Numbered from the stretch's first letter, positions 16,577 to 25,173 are shown. The stretch is DNA of 64,000 bases from Micropruina glycogenica (GCF_900289045.1 NZ_LT985188.1:2914001-2978000); one strand, 5' to 3'. Notes: generated by a model from the letters alone, not told the origin. A program made the numbers and translations.

Positions 16577-17724
16577 GCCCCTGCCCCCAACGTGTCCTCG
16601 TGGGGATCCCAACCTTCGGGCAGCAGCGGCACCGGCGCGGTGCTGCTGGCCAACCGGACGGTCTGCCCGCTCGCGATCGACTCTTCGATCGAGGCCATCA
16701 CGTCGAGCACGTGGTAGCCCAGTTCACCCGACGCGATCGGCTCACCCCCGCCGCGAATGCAGCGGGCCAGGTCGAGCGCGCCCGCGCCGCGGCCGTAGGT
16801 CTCGTCGGGCACGGGCACGTCGAGCCATTCGGTCTCGCTCTGCACCGTGGCCAGGGTGACCGGGTGGGTGAGCCGCACCGCACCGCCGAACAGGTTGGGG
16901 TCGGGCACCAGCAGCGTGCCCTCGGTGCCGGTGATCTCGACATAGCCCATGCGCGCCATCGGCGAGTCGAAACTGAACAGGTTCTGCGCCACCTGGCCGC
17001 CGGTGAACGACGCGATGGCCTGCACCAGGGTGGGCGCCTCGACGACGAACTCGGTGCCCGCCCGGTCACCGGCCTGCACCCGGCGCGTCTCACGACCCTT
17101 GACGCCCACCGCCGCAACGGTGGCGTATGAGCCGAACAGGTGCGCCAACGCGGTCAGGTAGTAGGGGCCGATGTCGAACAGCGGCCCCGCGCCGGCGGCG
17201 AACAAGAACTCGGGGTTGGGGTGAAACAGGTCGGGCCCGGGGTACTGAAACACGGTCTGCGCCGACAGCGGCACGCCGATGTCGCCGCGCTCGATCGCCC
17301 GGCGAGCGGTCTGAAAGCCCGGGCCGAGCAGGGTGTCGGGCGCCACGCCCACCAGCAGCCCGGCGCGGGCGGCGTCGTCCAGCACCTGACGAGCGGACTC
17401 GCGGGTGATGCCGAGCGGCTTCTCAGACCACACGTGCTTGCCCGCGGCGATCGCGGCCGACGACACCTGCGCATGCACAGCGGGAATGGTCAGGTTCACC
17501 ACGAGTTCGATGTCGGGGTGGGCCAACACGTCGTCGGCGCCGCCCCAGGCCGGCACGCCGTGCTTCTGCGCCTGCGCCTGGGCGCGCGGCACGTCGCGGT
17601 CGCTCACCATGAGCACCTCGACGTCGGGAAAGCTGGTCAGGTTGTCGAGGTAGGTGTCGCTGATCATGCCGGCGCCGATCAGCCCCACCCCGACCCGGCC
17701 CGTGCGTGGTGTCTGGTTGGTCAT
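16573..17724 (-). CDS. Gfo/Idh/MocA-family dehydrogenase
   Basis: A 383-residue NAD(P)-dependent oxidoreductase. The N-terminal Rossmann motif VGLIGAGMISDTYL is followed by the family signature HVWSEKPLGI (the conserved EKP lysine) and the C-terminal domain with GPLFDIGPYYLTAL, where Asp and the following residues usually bind substrate. Members oxidise sugars or inositols at a ring carbon. It overlaps both neighbours by 4 bases and sits under a LacI regulator, so the substrate is probably a sugar or polyol that induces the operon. Confidence 0.92.
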   Translation of the reverse strand: MTNQTPRTGRVGVGLIGAGMISDTYLDNLTSFPDVEVLMVSDRDVPRAQAQAQKHGVPAWGGADDVLAHPDIELVVNLTIPAVHAQVSSAAIAAGKHVWSEKPLGITRESARQVLDDAARAGLLVGVAPDTLLGPGFQTARRAIERGDIGVPLSAQTVFQYPGPDLFHPNPEFLFAAGAGPLFDIGPYYLTALAHLFGSYATVAAVGVKGRETRRVQAGDRAGTEFVVEAPTLVQAIASFTGGQVAQNLFSFDSPMARMGYVEITGTEGTLLVPDPNLFGGAVRLTHPVTLATVQSETEWLDVPVPDETYGRGAGALDLARCIRGGGEPIASGELGYHVLDVMASIEESIASGQTVRLASSTAPVPLLPEGWDPHEDTLGAGA

Positions 17725-18209
17725 TCGCCCACTCCTTCGTTGCGAGGTTCGGATTCGTTGCTCTGTTCGGCGTCGTTCGCCAGTTCGCGCACGGCCGCCA
17801 CTGCCAACGCGTGGTCTTCGGACGATTCGAGGCCCGAGACCGCCAGCACGCCGACCACCGCTCCCCCGACGGTGATCGGCACGGCCCCGCCGGCGGGAAA
17901 GTACTTGTCGACCGGCAGCGCGAACGCCGTCAGAAACGCCATCGGGTCACCGTCGTCGCCCACGTAGCGCCGCCACACCTCGAGCGACGGCAGCCCGAAG
18001 TGCCACGCGATGCGTCCCTTGCGGCTGGCCCACCGATCGTTGTCGGCGCTGCTGCCGGGCAGAGCGGCGTGAAACACCTGCTGCGCGCCCAGCCGAACGT
18101 CGATCGCCACCGGCAGGGCGCATCTGCGGCACGCCTCGACCAGCCTGCTGCCCAGCCGCCAGGCCTCGTCGGGGCCGAACCGGGTCAGGTCGGGTACGTC
18201 TGTGCTCAT
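17721..18209 (-). CDS. UPF0303 / HbpS-GlcG-like protein
   Basis: A 162-residue single-domain protein. RFGPDEAWRLGSRLVEACRR opens a roadblock-like alpha/beta fold. ASRKGRIAWHFGLPSLEVWR and the motif KYFPAGGAVPITVGGAVVG, then LAVSG, match the UPF0303 branch of the HbpS/GlcG superfamily, some members of which bind haem. It is translationally coupled to the LacI gene before it and the dehydrogenase after it. In this setting a role as a small-molecule-binding accessory of the sugar operon seems more likely than haem handling, but this is inference. Confidence 0.82.
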   Translation of the reverse strand: MSTDVPDLTRFGPDEAWRLGSRLVEACRRCALPVAIDVRLGAQQVFHAALPGSSADNDRWASRKGRIAWHFGLPSLEVWRRYVGDDGDPMAFLTAFALPVDKYFPAGGAVPITVGGAVVGVLAVSGLESSEDHALAVAAVRELANDAEQSNESEPRNEGVGE

Positions 18210-19204
18210 CGAGTCTCCTTCGACGCTACGGGGCCGACACTGGCCCGCTCCACCAGCCGGACGGCAGGTGCGAAGTCAGTCGGTTCGGCGCCCTCGCCGA
18301 GCCGGTGCAGGGCGCGGGCCCACAGGTGATCGGCGAAGCCGAGCGGGTCGAGCCGCACCGTGGTGAGGGCAGGCCGGGTGAGCGGCGCGAGCACGTCGTC
18401 GTCCAGTCCGATCACCGACAGCACCTCTGGCACCCGTATGCCTTTGTCCGCCGCCGCGGCCAGGCAGGCGGCGGCGTGCACGTCGTTGAAGCAGGCCACA
18501 GCCGTCACCGGCTCCGGGCCGCTCAGCCAACCGTCGAGCAGCGTGGCGATCGCCGACACGCTCACGGCCAGCCCGCCGGGCACCTCGGCGACCTGCGGCG
18601 CCGGCAACCCCAGCCGGCGGCAGGCGTCCAGAAAGCCGTCGGTGCGCGGCTCGGCGAACCGGCGCAACGCGGGTTGGCTGGTGGTCAGGTAGCCGAGCCG
18701 CCGGTGGCCGGCTGCGACGAGCCGCTCGGCCTGCATCAGCGGCGACGCGTCGGGCCGACCCGCCACGGCCTCGACCAGGGGCACCCCGACCACCTCGAGC
18801 ACCTGCCGCTCGGCCGGGCTGAGGGCGTCCATGGTGAGCAGCGCGCAGGGCTCGAGGTTGGCCAATGTGACGCCGAGTTCGTCGGGACCGGGGCGGCGCC
18901 ACACCACGAGCGAGCGGCCCGACGCGGCCACGTCGGCGGTCAACCGATCTTCGATGTCGGTGATGTTGGTGCTCCACGGCGTGCCCGCGTTCACCAGCAT
19001 CACCAGTCGTGACTTTCCGCCCCGCAGCGCCCGCGAGGCCGCGTTCGGCACGTAGCCCAGGTCGCGGGCGGCGGCCAGCACCCGGTCGCGGGTGGCCTCG
19101 GGTATCGACTGGTCGGTGCGGTCGTTGAGCACGTAGCTGACCGTGGCCCGCGAGACGCCGGCGCGACGAGCCACGTCGACGCTGGTGCTGCGTTTGCCCG
19201 CCAC
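18206..19204 (-). CDS. LacI-family transcriptional regulator
   Basis: A 332-residue repressor. The N-terminal LacI helix-turn-helix (TSVDVARRAGVSRATVSYVL) and hinge helix (NAASRALRGG) are followed by a periplasmic-binding-protein-like effector domain (LVMLVNAGTPWS, then TAVACFNDVHAAACLAAAAD and VIGLDDDVLAPLTRPALTTV). It is the first gene of a four-gene operon whose members overlap by 4 bases each. Two CACGTG-centred palindromes upstream are the likely operators, giving autoregulation. The effector is probably a carbohydrate. Confidence 0.93.
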   Translation of the reverse strand: MAGKRSTSVDVARRAGVSRATVSYVLNDRTDQSIPEATRDRVLAAARDLGYVPNAASRALRGGKSRLVMLVNAGTPWSTNITDIEDRLTADVAASGRSLVVWRRPGPDELGVTLANLEPCALLTMDALSPAERQVLEVVGVPLVEAVAGRPDASPLMQAERLVAAGHRRLGYLTTSQPALRRFAEPRTDGFLDACRRLGLPAPQVAEVPGGLAVSVSAIATLLDGWLSGPEPVTAVACFNDVHAAACLAAAADKGIRVPEVLSVIGLDDDVLAPLTRPALTTVRLDPLGFADHLWARALHRLGEGAEPTDFAPAVRLVERASVGPVASKETR

Positions 19205-19220
19205 CGATCCTCCTCCATCG

Positions 19221-19283
19221 ACTTACACGTGAAAGTAGCGGCCGCGAGGGCGCGCGGGCAATAGTCACACTGACACGTGTCAG
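19221..19283. promoter_or_regulatory. Two LacI-type operators upstream of the lacI operon
   Basis: CTGACACGTGTCAG at 19270-19283 is a perfect 14-bp palindrome. ACTTACACGTGAAAGT at 19221-19236 is a 16-bp palindrome with one mismatched pair. Both are centred on CACGTG, a CG-centred core as expected for LacI-family dimers, and lie 17 to 79 bases upstream of the lacI-type start. Confidence 0.7.
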
Positions 19284-19481
19284 CATGTGGACGACTGGGA
19301 GCTGTGAACGAGAGTGTTGGTCTGACCCCCGTCTGTGGTGGTCGGATCAACACTGTCGTGCCCGGCGGTGTCGACACCCTCAACTGCCCGATGACTCGCC
19401 GGCGGTGACACCATCAGAATGCGCGCCTACGCTGGGGGCCACGTGAGACGTCCGTCACCTTCATTGCGCGAGAGGGGCACC

Positions 19482-20363
19482 ATGGCCGGAGCCCAGCACC
19501 GCTCGGTGACCGGCATGGACGAGCGCACCCTCGGTCGCATCGACCTCATTCTGTTCGACGCCGACTATCGCGACGGCAAAGCCGCGATCGAAGACTCGTG
19601 GCGCGTCGCCGTTCTGGCCTCCGACCCTCGTACACGCGCGGCCCATGAGCGTGCCCGCGCCGAGGCTGTCGAGGCGGCGAACCAGCGCCGCGACCCGAGC
19701 GCCCCGCGCGTGCGTCCGTCCACAACGCTGCATCGGGCGGCCTTGGCGATGGCCCTGGTAGCGGGTGTCGTGGCGGTGGCCCTGCTCAGCACCCCGCGCA
19801 CCAGCGCCCTCGCCCTGCGGGACGTGATGCTGCCCGCCGGCGCTCTCGCCCTCACCTCGGCCGCGCTGCTGTGCTGGCTCGAACCGCGCCGAGCCAACGG
19901 GTCGTTGTGGGGCTCGCGCGTACCCGCGGGCATTCACCTGGGCTTCGGCGGCCTGTGGCTGCTGGCGGCCGCGGCGGTGTTCATCTTTCGCTGGGGCGAG
20001 GTCGGCATCACCGCCGCCCTGCCGGCCCTCGCGGGGCTCGCGCTGTTCGTGCTGGCCGGCCTGGTCGCGCTGGCGCTGGGCGGGTTCGCGCTGCGGGCCG
20101 ACCGGGCCGGACACCAATCGGGCGCCGTACGGCTGACCGGCGACCTGATCGACCCGAGCGACTCGTCCGAGGTGTTGCGCGCCCTCGACCAGTGGTGGGC
20201 GAAGACCGGCCCCGAGGCCATGCAGCGCTCCGCGGCGCGTGTACTGGCCGTGCGGCTCGAGGTGCTGGCCCGGCTGCGGGCCGGTCGGCTGATCACGCCC
20301 GACGAGCAGCAGCGCGCGGGCTACGCGTCCGACCCCGAACAGTGGGCGGAACGACGCCGGTAG
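19482..20363 (+). CDS. Hypothetical membrane protein with soluble N- and C-terminal regions
   Basis: A 293-residue protein. Residues 1-80 are charged and hydrophilic. Four hydrophobic helices follow at about residues 88-200 (AALAMALVAGVVAVALLS, VMLPAGALALTSAALLCWL, LGFGGLWLLAAAAVFIF, LAGLALFVLAGLVALALGGF). A soluble helical tail closes it. ATG 19482 with GAGGGG 5 bases upstream is chosen over the longer frame. I do not recognise the family. No operon partner is visible. Confidence 0.65.
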   Translation: MAGAQHRSVTGMDERTLGRIDLILFDADYRDGKAAIEDSWRVAVLASDPRTRAAHERARAEAVEAANQRRDPSAPRVRPSTTLHRAALAMALVAGVVAVALLSTPRTSALALRDVMLPAGALALTSAALLCWLEPRRANGSLWGSRVPAGIHLGFGGLWLLAAAAVFIFRWGEVGITAALPALAGLALFVLAGLVALALGGFALRADRAGHQSGAVRLTGDLIDPSDSSEVLRALDQWWAKTGPEAMQRSAARVLAVRLEVLARLRAGRLITPDEQQRAGYASDPEQWAERRR

Positions 20364-20396
20364 AACCGGGGGGCCCGGGGCGGCGGACTGAGCCGA

Positions 20397-20594
20397 GTGA
20401 GGTTGATCGAGTTCTGGCCCGATTACGGCCAAGGGCCGCTCTGGTCGCCCGACGGCACGCCCGTCGACGCGGCCTCGCTCGGCCTGCCCGACGACCTCGT
20501 GCAGCAACTCTCGTTGTGGAACGGCAGTGACGACGACGTCACCGATCGAGGGTGCGGTCGTAGGCGCCTCAGAACACCGGCTTGCCACCGGTGA
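20397..20594 (+). pseudogene. Truncated small gene overlapping the SDR gene end
   Basis: A GTG-started frame of 65 codons. The first 40 or so residues look protein-like (RLIEFWPDYGQGPLWSPDGT, then ASLGLPDDLVQQLSLWN). They resemble the N-terminus of small actinobacterial proteins whose C-terminal half is missing here. The rest (RGCGRRRLRTPACHR) is only the antisense of the SDR 3' end. I read it as a gene cut short by a deletion against the SDR locus. It could still be a real short gene. Confidence 0.4.
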
Positions 20595-21423
20595 CACCCA
20601 ACACGGTGCCGCTGACGTAACTGGCCTCGTCAGAGGCGAGAAACACATAGGCTGCGGCCACCTCCACCGGCTGCCCCGCCCGGCCCAGGGGCGTGTCCGA
20701 CCCGAACCCCTCCACTTTGTCGGGGGCCATGGTGGCGGGTATGAGCGGCGTCCAGATGGGGCCGGGCGCGACGGCGTTGACGCGAATTCCTCGCGCGCCC
20801 AGGTCACCGGCGAGGTTGACGGTGAGGTTGTTGAGGGCCGCCTTGGTGGCGGCGTAGTCGAGCAGGTGCGTCGAGGGGCTGTATGCCTGAATCGACGTGG
20901 TGACGATCACGTTGCCGCCGTTCTCGAGCTCGCCGGCGAGGTTCTGCACCAACCAGAACGTCGAGAAGACGTTGGTGGCGAAGGTCTGCTGCAACTGGCC
21001 CGGCGGAAACTGCTCGAGTTCGTCATAGGTCATCTGGTAGGCCGCGTTGCACACCAGCACGTCGAGCCCGCCGAGAGCGTCCACGGCCTCGCGGGCCAGT
21101 GCGCGGCAGGCGTCCTCGGTGCGCAGGTCGCCGGCGATCGACCGGCAGCGTCCGCCGATGCGCTCCACCTGGGCGACGGTTTCGGCGGCGTCCGCCTCCT
21201 CCTCGGGCAACGACGCGATCACCACGTCGGCCCCTTCGTGCGCGAACAGCACGGCCACCGCACGACCGATGCCCGAATCCCCGCCGGTGACCAGTGCACG
21301 CTTGCCGGTCAGCCGGCCGCGGGGCGTCCAACTGGTTTCGCCGTGGTCGGCGGCAGGGGTCAGGGCTGCGTCGGTGCCAGGCCATTGCTGGCTCTGGGCG
21401 GGAATGTTCGACAGGTCGGTCAT
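20569..21423 (-). CDS. SDR-family oxidoreductase (general-stress type)
   Basis: A 284-residue short-chain dehydrogenase with an N-terminal extension of about 38 residues (SQQWPGTDAALTPAADHGE) typical of the YhdG/GSP39-like subgroup. NAD(P) motif is ALVTGGDSGIGRAVA, then VCNAAY, with catalytic Ser in VTTSIQAYSPS, Tyr-xxx-Lys in LDYAATKAAL, and VAPGPIWTPLIPAT after it. The natural substrate is unknown: relatives act on glucose or general aldehydes. It stands alone. The next 200 bases to hspR are empty. Confidence 0.92.
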   Translation of the reverse strand: MTDLSNIPAQSQQWPGTDAALTPAADHGETSWTPRGRLTGKRALVTGGDSGIGRAVAVLFAHEGADVVIASLPEEEADAAETVAQVERIGGRCRSIAGDLRTEDACRALAREAVDALGGLDVLVCNAAYQMTYDELEQFPPGQLQQTFATNVFSTFWLVQNLAGELENGGNVIVTTSIQAYSPSTHLLDYAATKAALNNLTVNLAGDLGARGIRVNAVAPGPIWTPLIPATMAPDKVEGFGSDTPLGRAGQPVEVAAAYVFLASDEASYVSGTVLGVTGGKPVF

Positions 21424-21625
21424 GGGGAGCCTCGCTCATCGTTGGTGGTGGTGAGTCGGCGGTGCGCCTGCTTTCATCGAACCAGGTGCGGACGCCCCCG
21501 CGACACCGAGTTTGGGGGGTAACAGATCGTTTCGGACGCTAGCGCGCAATCCCTCGGGCAGTTCACCCGGTGACGCGCTGAGGAATGACCCGGAACGTGG
21601 CGCAACGGTGCTTCGGGTGGTGCTG

Positions 21626-21919
21626 TCATCGTGCTGATTTTGTGTTGGATTGTTGGCGCAGTTCTTGATTCTCGTCTTGGAGTTGCATCACCATGGCCAC
21701 TCCGGCGAGGTTGAGGCCGGCCTCCAGTAGATCGCCGATCCTGCGCAGCCGGTCGAGATCGTCAGCGCTGTATCGGCGGGTGCCACCGGCGGTGCGTCCA
21801 GGGGTGAGCAGGCCGCGGGCCTCGTAGGCGCGCAGGTTCTGGGTGCCAGTGCCGACCAGTTCGGCGGCGATCGAGATGCCGTACACGCCGCGGCTGCGGT
21901 CGAGCTCTGCATGCGCCAA
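21626..21919 (-). CDS. hspR: MerR-family heat-shock repressor (HspR-like)
   Basis: A 97-residue MerR-type regulator. YGISIAAELVGTGTQNLRAY then EARGLLTPGRTAGGTRRYSA forms the winged helix-turn-helix, followed by a short dimerisation coil (MVMQLQDENQELRQQ). Size and the lack of an effector domain match HspR. The TTG start at 21919 has GGGG 10 bases upstream. It is divergent from the hsp20 gene, the usual pairing in which HspR represses a small heat-shock gene. Confidence 0.82.
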   Translation of the reverse strand: MAHAELDRSRGVYGISIAAELVGTGTQNLRAYEARGLLTPGRTAGGTRRYSADDLDRLRRIGDLLEAGLNLAGVAMVMQLQDENQELRQQSNTKSAR

Positions 21920-21972
21920 TCGGATCAGTCCCCTTTTGTAGATGTGGCCTCTTGCCTCAGCATGACACGTGA

Positions 21973-21991
21973 GCTATAAAAAATCTATAGC
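21973..21991. promoter_or_regulatory. Inverted repeat between hspR and hsp20, probable HspR-type operator
   Basis: GCTATA (21973-21978) and TATAGC (21986-21991) are separated by 7 bases. The half-site spacing equals that of the known HAIR operator (CTTGAGT-N7-ACTCAAG), but the half-site sequence differs. The AT-rich spacer may overlap the promoter. Binding by the neighbouring HspR-like protein is inferred from position only. Confidence 0.5.
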
Positions 21992-22057
21992 GCCCGCTAC
22001 AGATCTGACACTGCGGCGGCAGGCATCAAACAGAACAGAAAGGAAGGTTGAACAACG

Positions 22058-22489
22058 ATGCTGATGCGCACTGACCCGTTTCGCGAACTGGACCGACTGA
22101 CCCAACAGATGCTCGGCACCAACGGCACCCTCGCCCGGCCCTCGGTGATGCCGATGGACGCCTGGCGAAGCGGCGACATCTTCTACGTCGAGTTGGATTT
22201 GCCGGGCGTCGCACCGGACTCGATTGAACTCGATGTCGAGCGCAATGTGGTCACCGTCAGGGCCGAACGCCCCAGCCGCGACAACGGCGCCGAACTAATC
22301 GCCGCCGAGCAGCCGCGAGGAGTCTTCAGCCGGCAACTGATCCTGGGAGACAACCTCGACACCGAGAGAATCGACGCCAGTTACGACGCCGGTGTTCTAG
22401 CCCTGCAGATCCCGGTCGCCGAGAAGGCCAAGCCGCGCCGAATCTCCATCGCGCACAACGAGCATCCCCGGCAGGCGATCAGCGTCTGA
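22058..22489 (+). CDS. Hsp20 / alpha-crystallin small heat-shock protein
   Basis: A 143-residue ATP-independent chaperone that holds unfolding proteins. The N-terminus [20 protein letters not shown] is the standard family opening. The alpha-crystallin domain covers about residues 35-135 ([20 protein letters not shown], then [48 protein letters not shown]). The GVLxLxIP motif is intact. GAAAGGAAGG precedes the ATG. It is divergent from hspR and heads a run of four rightward small genes. Confidence 0.95.
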   Translation: MLMRTDPFRELDRLTQQMLGTNGTLARPSVMPMDAWRSGDIFYVELDLPGVAPDSIELDVERNVVTVRAERPSRDNGAELIAAEQPRGVFSRQLILGDNLDTERIDASYDAGVLALQIPVAEKAKPRRISIAHNEHPRQAISV

Positions 22490-22502
22490 ACGGCAGGTCA
22501 TC

Positions 22503-22694
22503 ATGCTCACCGCGCGCGCCGGCGGAGACTGGTCCGGCTCAGTTCGTGAGGAGTTCCTGACCCTCATGTGCAGCGATGCAGAACTGCTCGGCCTTGCCTT
22601 CGACACGATCGTGGCCGAGCAACGCGACAACCACGACGCCAACGCGACGAAAGGAGACGCCAGGCACACGCCACTGCATCGATCCGACGTGTGA
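22503..22694 (+). CDS. Small hypothetical protein downstream of hsp20
   Basis: A 63-residue frame starting 13 bases after hsp20 with GCAGGTC before the ATG. LTARAGGDWSGSVREEFLTL, MCSDAELLGLAFDTIVAEQR: the first 45 residues look like a real amphipathic helical protein, the tail is low-complexity. Probably co-transcribed with hsp20. Function unknown. The following 220 bases contain no convincing gene. Confidence 0.5.
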   Translation: MLTARAGGDWSGSVREEFLTLMCSDAELLGLAFDTIVAEQRDNHDANATKGDARHTPLHRSDV

Positions 22695-22915
22695 CCGCTC
22701 GCCCCGACTGCCACATTCACAATGCCGCAAGCGTCCCCACAGCAGGACGCATCGCCCACCAGGCACCACAACAGGCAGTCCAGCAAGCAGCACGCGATCG
22801 TGGTCCCGGGCGAGCACCGGGACCACGATCGGATTGACCCAAGCCCACAGAGGGAGTCCGCTTAGATGTGAACCGCTGACGTCCCGGCACGAAGCGTGAT
22901 CCCATTTCGAGATGC

Positions 22916-23140
22916 ATGGCTGGTTACCTCGAAGCCCTCACAGCAGCCCACCGGCTGCGCATCAACGACACCGACGAGGCAGCAGAAGAGCTGCTGTGGC
23001 TGTCGGTTTCGCCGGCCGTCAACCGGCTGCCGTTCCTGCCCTCGGGCGCATGTCACCCCGATGAACTGGCACGAACGTCCAGCCGCGCCTTCGACACCCT
23101 CTGGCAGGCCCACGGCCCTGCCGACGAATCCGCCCACTGA
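22916..23140 (+). CDS. Small hypothetical protein
   Basis: A 74-residue protein, AGYLEALTAAHRLRINDTDE, AAEELLWLSVSPAVNRLPFL, rich in helix-forming and acidic residues. It lies 15 bases before the DUF4287 gene, so the two probably share a transcript. Protein-like composition and position support it, but I do not recognise the family. Confidence 0.5.
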   Translation: MAGYLEALTAAHRLRINDTDEAAEELLWLSVSPAVNRLPFLPSGACHPDELARTSSRAFDTLWQAHGPADESAH

Positions 23141-23155
23141 CCAAGAAAGGTCCCG

Positions 23156-23443
23156 ATGTCATTCCAGGCCTACCTCGACACCATCGAGAAGAAGACGGGG
23201 CTCACCCCTCGCGAGCTGCTCGAGATCGCCAAGGCACGCGGCTTCGACGGACCGTCGGTGAAGGCCAACGACGTCGTCGCCTGGCTCGCCGCCGACTACG
23301 GACTCGGCCGCGGCCACGCCATGGCACTCGTGCACGTTATCAAGCACGGCCCTGGCATCGACCCCAAGCACGTCGCGAGCACCGGAACACAACGCGACGA
23401 GTCAGACACCCTCTGGCTTGACGGCATCGCCACCAATCCCTGA
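23156..23443 (+). CDS. DUF4287-domain protein
   Basis: A 95-residue protein. SFQAYLDTIEKKTGLTPREL then KARGFDGPSVKANDVVAWLA and DYGLGRGHAMALVHVIKHG are the hallmarks of DUF4287, a small domain often found alone or fused to DUF5655-type domains. The biochemical role is unknown. AAGAAAGG precedes the ATG. It closes the rightward run that starts with hsp20, suggesting a stress-related cluster. Confidence 0.85.
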   Translation: MSFQAYLDTIEKKTGLTPRELLEIAKARGFDGPSVKANDVVAWLAADYGLGRGHAMALVHVIKHGPGIDPKHVASTGTQRDESDTLWLDGIATNP

Positions 23444-23515
23444 CGTTGGGCCTACCGGCCCGGAGCGTTCACGGTCGAGCAGCGTGCTTCGAGAGCGTGT
23501 CCCACTTCGGCGTTG

Positions 23516-24082
23516 CTAACGGCCGAGAGCGGCCAGTTCGGATTCGAGTAACTCGTGGGCTTCGCGACCGGATAGGTCGCCGATCAGCACGCGGACGGTG
23601 AGTCCGTCGGCGAGGGCGAGCAGCCGTCGTGCGGCAATCCTGGCGTCGATGTCTCCGGGTGGTCGTGTAGAGAGCTTGATCAGCCGGACGCATTCGTCTT
23701 CGGTACCTCGTTTGGTCTCGGCCAGCAGGCGGCTGATCTCGGCGTCGTCGACCGACTTCGCCAGGTAGGCGTGCCAGACACTGGCGCCGAAACGTGCCCG
23801 GGGTGAGTCGGGCAGGGCGTGCAGCAGAATGTGTTTGAGCCGTGCCGATGGGTCATCCGGAAGTTCCTGGTACTGGGCGTGGGCACCTTCGATCATCGCT
23901 GCGCAGGCGGCGCGAACCAGTGCGTCCCGCGTTCCGTAGTGGTGCTGGATCCGCCCGACAGAGACGTGAGCGCGCTCGGCCACCCGCCTGAAGGTAACAG
24001 CCTCAATGCCGTGGTGTGCGATCAGTTGCCACACGGCGAGCATGATCGATTGGCGACCAGTATCGGCGTCGCGGGTCCCCAT
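23516..24082 (-). CDS. TetR-family regulator
   Basis: A 188-residue regulator. The helix-turn-helix lies in LIAHHGIEAVTFRRVAERAH then VSVGRIQHHYGTRDALV. The C-terminal domain has ASVWHAYLAKSVDDAEISRL and LLALADGLTVRVLIGDLSG, which resemble the BetI-like C-terminal fold. ATG 24082 is chosen because it gives the usual length; upstream extension runs through the operators. It is divergent from an alpha/beta hydrolase, its probable target. Confidence 0.88.
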   Translation of the reverse strand: MGTRDADTGRQSIMLAVWQLIAHHGIEAVTFRRVAERAHVSVGRIQHHYGTRDALVRAACAAMIEGAHAQYQELPDDPSARLKHILLHALPDSPRARFGASVWHAYLAKSVDDAEISRLLAETKRGTEDECVRLIKLSTRPPGDIDARIAARRLLALADGLTVRVLIGDLSGREAHELLESELAALGR

Positions 24083-24097
24083 GCCTGCAAGATACCA

Positions 24098-24136
24098 GTA
24101 CAAACGTATTGACTTTGGTCTACGATACATCTGTAT
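24098..24136. promoter_or_regulatory. Two related TetR operator candidates
   Basis: GTACAAACGTATTG starts at 24098 and ATACATCTGTATTG at 24125, 27 bases apart. The second contains the perfect palindrome ATACATCTGTAT with a two-base centre step. They lie between the divergent tetR and hydrolase genes and probably overlap both promoters (TTGACTTTGGTCTACGATAC between them has a -35-like TTGACT). Confidence 0.6.
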
Positions 24137-24174
24137 TGCAACGAGACGCACGTACTACAGAGAGCGGAGCGCGG

Positions 24175-25173
24175 ATGCGAGCACCCCAGCCGAGACCCCG
24201 TGCGCCACGTCGCCTGCGCCGGGTGGTGACTGTGGTGGTCTGTGCCCTCGCAGTTGCCCAGGCCGTCAGCTGGTTAACCGCCTCACCCCAGGTCGGGCAC
24301 TTCCGTAGTGCCGCCGACCGAGCTGCGTACGTGGACGCGTACACCGAGGCACTGGCCCTGATGCCTTCCCCGACCAGCACCTTCGACGTCCCGACGTCGT
24401 TCGGCACGGTGCACGCCTACGCCTGGGTGAATCCGGCGGCCACCGGTGACCCGGTGGTCCTGCTTGCGGGCCGCGGCAGTGGCGTCCCGATGTGGTCGGA
24501 GAACCTGCCCGGACTACTCGCCCGGCGCACGGTGTACGCGCTGGACGCAATCGGCGACGCCGGGCTGTCCACCCAGTCCACACCCCTCACCGGGCCCGTC
24601 GACCAGGCGACCTGGATCGACGAAGCACTGGCCGCGCTTCACATCGACCGCGCCCACCTCGTCGGACACTCCTTCGGTGCGGCCAGCGCCGCCGCGCTCG
24701 CCGTCCACCGTTCCGGGCGCGTCAAGACGCTCACCCTGCTCGAGCCGACCTTCGTGTTGCGCTGGCCGCCCCTGGGCACCCTGCTGTGGTCGGTGCCAGC
24801 CACGCTTCCGTTCCTGCCCCAGGCGTGGCGGGACGCGGCCGTCGCGAAGATAGCGGGGGAAGATCTCAGCAGGCTCGATCAGGCCAACCCTGTCACGCGG
24901 ATGATCACGCTCGGAGGCACCGCATATTCTGCCGAGTTGCCCACGCCGCGTCCGCTCTCCGGCGACCAGCTCCGGGGTCTGACCATGCCGGTCTACGTGG
25001 CGCTCGCAGACAACAGCCCCATCACCGAAGGGGAGGCGTCGCTGGCCAAGGCGGAACTCATCGGCGACGTGACCGCCAAAGTGTGGCCGAACACCACACA
25101 CTCGCTACCGATGCAGGTAGCCGAACCCTTGGCCGCCGAACTCGGCCAGTTCTGGGCGACACACGACACGTAA
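24175..25173 (+). CDS. Membrane-anchored or secreted alpha/beta-hydrolase
   Basis: A 332-residue hydrolase. An N-terminal basic stretch and one hydrophobic helix (VVTVVVCALAVAQAVSWL, about residues 18-35) act as signal or anchor. The alpha/beta fold has an HG-like loop VVLLAGRGSG, nucleophile elbow GHSFGAAS (Ser about residue 166), acid region YVALADNSPIT, and the catalytic His in NTTHSLP. The substrate is unknown. The divergent TetR regulator suggests induction by a small molecule, possibly its substrate. ATG 24175 is chosen by its upstream GGAGCG. Confidence 0.82.
   Translation: MRAPQPRPRAPRRLRRVVTVVVCALAVAQAVSWLTASPQVGHFRSAADRAAYVDAYTEALALMPSPTSTFDVPTSFGTVHAYAWVNPAATGDPVVLLAGRGSGVPMWSENLPGLLARRTVYALDAIGDAGLSTQSTPLTGPVDQATWIDEALAALHIDRAHLVGHSFGAASAAALAVHRSGRVKTLTLLEPTFVLRWPPLGTLLWSVPATLPFLPQAWRDAAVAKIAGEDLSRLDQANPVTRMITLGGTAYSAELPTPRPLSGDQLRGLTMPVYVALADNSPITEGEASLAKAELIGDVTAKVWPNTTHSLPMQVAEPLAAELGQFWATHDT

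Noticed and set aside
22503-23140. Two small genes after hsp20 considered as a toxin-antitoxin pair
   Set aside because: They are separated by 220 bases and show no toxin or antitoxin motif.
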